Source: Motacilla alba alba
Taxonomy: Eukaryota > Chordata > Aves > Passeriformes > Motacillidae
NCBI RefSeq assembly: GCF_015832195.1
Contig: NC_052033.1
Location: 4,464,001 to 4,528,000 of the forward strand
Direction: 5' to 3'
Length of the DNA: 64,000 bases
Made by a program: the position numbers and the translations under genes. The notes under the pieces were generated by a model, which did no database searches, was not told the DNA's origin, and worked only from the letters and a program-made list of their open reading frames with translations. Every line of letters starts with the position of its first letter. The stretch's first letter is position 1. Below are positions 60,871 to 64,000 of this stretch, in pieces.

Positions 60871-60957
60871 CCCAGGCATGGCAAAATTTCCCATCTCAGC
60901 ATCATTGCTCCCTTCTGATCTCCTTCCCTGCTGGAAAGAGCCCGAGTTTCCCTCCTT

Positions 60958-61330
60958 CAGAGTTTCCCTGGAGAAGGCTCCAGGGAAATCTCAGAGCCCC
61001 CTCCAGGGCCTAAAGGGACTCCAGGAGAGCTGGAGAAGGACTGGGGACAAGGGCATGAGGTGACAGGACAAGGGGGAATGACCTCCCATTGCCAGGGGTC
61101 AGGAATAGATGGAATATTGTGAAGAAATTGTTCCCTGTGAGGGTGGGCAGGCCCTGGCACAGGTGCCCAGAGCAGCTGGGGCTGCCCCTGGATCCCTTGG
61201 ACTGTTCAGGGTCAGATTGGATGGGGCTTGGAGCACCCTGGGATAGTGGAAGGTGTCCCTGCCCATGGCAAGGGGCTGGAATGAGATGAGTTTAAGGTCT
61301 CTTCCATCCCAAACCTTTCTGTGATTCTGA
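60958..61330 (+). mobile_element. CR1 LINE 3' fragment, longest in window
   Basis: Sense CR1, about 373 bp: GAGAAGGCTCCAGGGAAATC, GGCCTAAAGGGACTCCAGGA, TGACAGGACAAGGGGGAATG, TTGTGAAGAAATTGTTCCCT, AGATTGGATGGGGCTTGGAG, GGTGTCCCTGCCCATGGC and a terminal TTTCTGTGATTCTGA. Confidence 0.95.
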
Positions 61331-63578
61331 TACCTGCTGGAGGGAACTTCTTGGCAAGAGAAGACACTCCTTGCTCAAAAGGAGTCTCTTGGCAGCTGTC
61401 TCTTCTGTCTTCTGCTTCCAAATGGCCTCAATTGCAAACAGATGGTCACAATTCTGAAACCCCAGGAACCCCAAGGAGGAGACTGCAGCATGCTTGAAAG
61501 CATCTTCAGGAATCCCTGGCGAGATCTCCGCTGTGACAATGATGTTTACAGACCATGTGCATCCCTCAGGAAGGGACCTGTCCTGTTTGTGTTGATGTTA
61601 CAGTTCCTCTCCTGCTCCTCACACCCTTGCTAGCAACCATCCTCCTCCTCAGCACGGCTCTGGTGGTTTGCAAATGCAGTCCTGAGTACAGAACGTGCAG
61701 TGCTTCCCCCGCTGGCTTCACGTTAGCCTCTCCTGTGAGCGATTTGGACACCAATACTGTGACAAATGCACCCCACCTTGGTCTCCATGCCTGTCACTGT
61801 GCAGCAAACCATGGCTGCTCGTAGCTGCAGGCGACAGGAGGCCTGGCAGCCCAGCTCCTGCTGCTGGGGCAGAGCTCCTCTGGCTGGGAGCAGCCCAGAG
61901 CCTGTTCCAGCCCTGCTCTGTGCCCCTCCAGGAGCTCCTCGTCCTCTCACAAGCACAGAGGTTCCCTGCTCGGTGTGCACAGCCCTCCTGATGTCACCTC
62001 ATCATTAACAGGGTTTTTATGTCCCAGCCCTTCTTTTTCTTCTCCTCTTTCCCTCTCCTGGGCAGCTGGGAGCTGTGCTTTGGTCTCAGCAGTGCTGCTC
62101 AGGGATTTGTGTCCCATTTCTGTCACACCCTGACCAGTTCAGCCGTCCTTGCCCAAGCCATGCACCACCAAGGACAATGTCTATTGTCCTGCCTGCTGGC
62201 CAGAGCAGCACTCCTGGGGCTGTGGCTTTGGGAGAAGCACCCATAAAAGGAACAAAGCAAAACTCAGAGCCCTGAGCTGATTAGTGTTTAATGTTCACTG
62301 CCCACAGCAGTGTGTGCTGCACCCCTGAAGCCATCAGCCCTGCAGCTCTGTGGGTGCTGCTGACATCCAGAAGGTTTAACAAGTGCTTGGAAGCTCCCCA
62401 GCCAGCCCTGCAGCATCAGGAAGATGGAGACAGTGGATGGAGAGAAGATGGGACTGCCTGGCTTTGTGTTCAGAGGTGCTGGGGCTGCCTGGACCCAGTG
62501 GAATTGCAGCCGTGGCCATGATGGTGGTCAGGCATGAGATGAAGTGTTTGGCTGTTTTTCACACCAGACAGGAACCACCACCCTGTGCAAGGCTCAGCCA
62601 GCTCCTGTGTCCTGCCCTGTGTGCAGGAGCTCAGGACACATTCAGGGGAGCAGTTTTGGTCTCAGTGAGCTTTGTTATACTCATGAGCATCTTCCCAAGT
62701 GTGTGCCCACCTGGAAAGCCCAGGAGCTCTCCAGCTGGCATGATGGTTGAGGGGCACACTGAGCTGAGCCCCTCTCAGCTGGGGCAGAGGGGTTTGTGGG
62801 GCACAAGCCTCAGCAGTAGAGGAAGGAAAGCACAGGCTTAGCCCCAGGGGGCTGGAAAAGCCCAGGGAAGCTGTAACCACATGGATCTCTTGTGTTCCCA
62901 CTCTCAGCCTCCAGCATTGCCTGTCCCTGGGCAGTAGGACTTAATGGGGGAACAAGGATGAGGCAGCAGACGCTTTCTGTATCTTCTAGGAGATGAAATG
63001 CAGGGGAAATAAGGGGTGTGAAGACCCAGGGTTGCAGCAGTAGCTCTGGAGAGATTTTGCTGCTGCTCAGCAGCCTCTGAAGGAACAGCCCTCTCCCTGC
63101 AGAGTTCCACGCCAGAAACAGGCCCAATTTGGCCCTAAAAGCACATATAATAAAGGCACAGCTGTGAAATTCTTCTCTTCTCATTTTAAAATATATGAGG
63201 TGGTTTGCACAACCCCAGTGTGATGCAGCTTCTCTCATCCATGGAGCTCTTCTCCACACAGCACCCAGCAAACCCTGGGGAAGCAGCCCCAGAGTAAACA
63301 TCTGTGCAGACACGCTGTGCCAGATGTTACCAGAAGGTTGTGCAGCAGGAAACGCATTCCTGGAAGTGCCACCCCAATTAGCCTGCCCAGAACCAGCCCT
63401 GAGAAAGCAGGATCTACAACAGCCATGGGAACAGAGCACAAGGGCTGCAATCACAGCCTGTCTCTCCTTGGGGAGGTTTTGCTTGTGCCACCAACAGAGC
63501 AGCTGGGCACACAAGGGAGGGCGGATGGAGCTGCAGGGACAGGAATGCCTCAGGAAGGAAGGAACCAGCCCCACATAA
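61331..63578. other. Unique intergenic sequence
   Basis: No exon, transposon or RNA gene recognised. The 275-codon minus-strand frame at 62810-63637 has no recognisable domain and runs into a minisatellite at its start, so it is treated as chance. Confidence 0.5.
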
Positions 63579-63776
63579 CAGGTCTCCTGGCTGCTGGTTA
63601 GCTGCTGGTTAGCCCTGGTTAGCTGCTGGTTAGCCATGACAGAGCTCTGCCTGGCTGCTGGTTAGCCCTGGTTAGCTGCTGGTTAGCCATGACAGAGCTC
63701 TGCCTGGCTGCTGGTTAGCCCTGGTTAGCTGCTGGTTAGCCATGACAGAGCTCTGCCTGGCTGCTGGTTAGCCCTG
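63579..63776 (+). repeat. 53-bp minisatellite, about 3.5 copies, with nested GCTGGTTA repeats
   Basis: The marker AGCCATGACAGAGCTCTGCC recurs at 63632, 63685 and 63738, exactly 53 bases apart. Each unit contains three shorter CTGGTTAGC repeats, giving a two-level structure. Confidence 0.95.
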
Positions 63777-64000
63777 GGTGCAGGCTCACCTCTCCGGTTC
63801 TCCTCCTCTCCCCATGAGGTCAGTGGCTCTGGCTGCACTGTCAGCACACAAGGGTGGACCAAGCAGTGGAATGGATCATGGGGTCCTGCACTGTCTCTCA
63901 GAGTACTTAGGATCCCACCCTGACTGCTGAAACGTCTCTGGGTTTGCCAGTGAGTCCAACACCATGGTGGAAGGGCACATGAACAACTGCTCCATCCCCT
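63777..64000. other. Unique sequence to window end, nothing recognised
   Basis: Short unique GC-rich stretch with no recognised feature. Confidence 0.5.

Noticed and set aside
62810..63637. 275-codon minus-strand frame
   Set aside because: It starts inside the 53-bp minisatellite (ANQQLT repeats) and shows no family resemblance afterwards.
9664..64000. Search for the next gene upstream (MAP2K4 in mammals)
   Set aside because: I looked for kinase-type exons and MAP2K4 C-terminal coding on the minus strand and recognised none. It probably lies beyond the right edge.
1..64000. CRISPR arrays, bacterial operons, tRNA or rRNA genes
   Set aside because: The tandem arrays have contiguous units without spacers, no tRNA cloverleaf or rRNA block was recognised, and the DNA is clearly vertebrate.

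Overview
The window is vertebrate nuclear DNA, most likely from a songbird (passerine). The evidence is scattered CR1 LINE 3' ends in both orientations, several copies of a retroviral solo LTR of a type I know as abundant in passerines, many GC-rich minisatellites, and two spliced exons of a known vertebrate gene. There is no sign of bacterial, plasmid or phage organisation. Almost all long open frames are chance or repeat-driven.

The one gene that can be named is MYOCD (myocardin), the cardiac and smooth-muscle co-activator of SRF. It lies on the minus strand and runs off the left edge. Coding exon 1 (9609-9663) encodes the first 18 residues. Exon 2 (721-786) encodes the next segment, in matching splice phase. 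Intron 1 is 787-9608, and bases 1-720 belong to intron 2, which holds a possible cassette exon. A CpG-rich promoter region lies at about 9664-10350, with a 40-bp minisatellite of about 19 copies just beyond it.

The remaining 53 kb lies upstream of MYOCD and shows no recognisable protein-coding exon. It probably forms part of the MYOCD regulatory domain. AT-rich, motif-bearing blocks sit at 17.1-17.4, 19.5-19.95, 20.8-21.25, 41.7-42.1 and 58.8-59.1 kb. A second CpG-rich block at 46.7-47.5 kb holds clustered GATA, TEAD, AP-1 and SOX motifs. None of these can be called functional without alignment.

Repeats make up much of what can be annotated. There are minisatellites with units of 40, 16, 34, 14/15, 43, 39 and 53 bp, and microsatellites (AC)22, (TTTTCC)n, a 567-bp (TTCC)n and (ATTCT)n. 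There are nine CR1 fragments, four intact or near-intact solo LTRs (three with a visible 6-bp target-site duplication) plus one 5'-truncated copy, and two weaker LTR-like stretches. The right end (59.4-61.3 kb) is a transposon cluster: two related LTRs in opposite orientation followed by a CR1.
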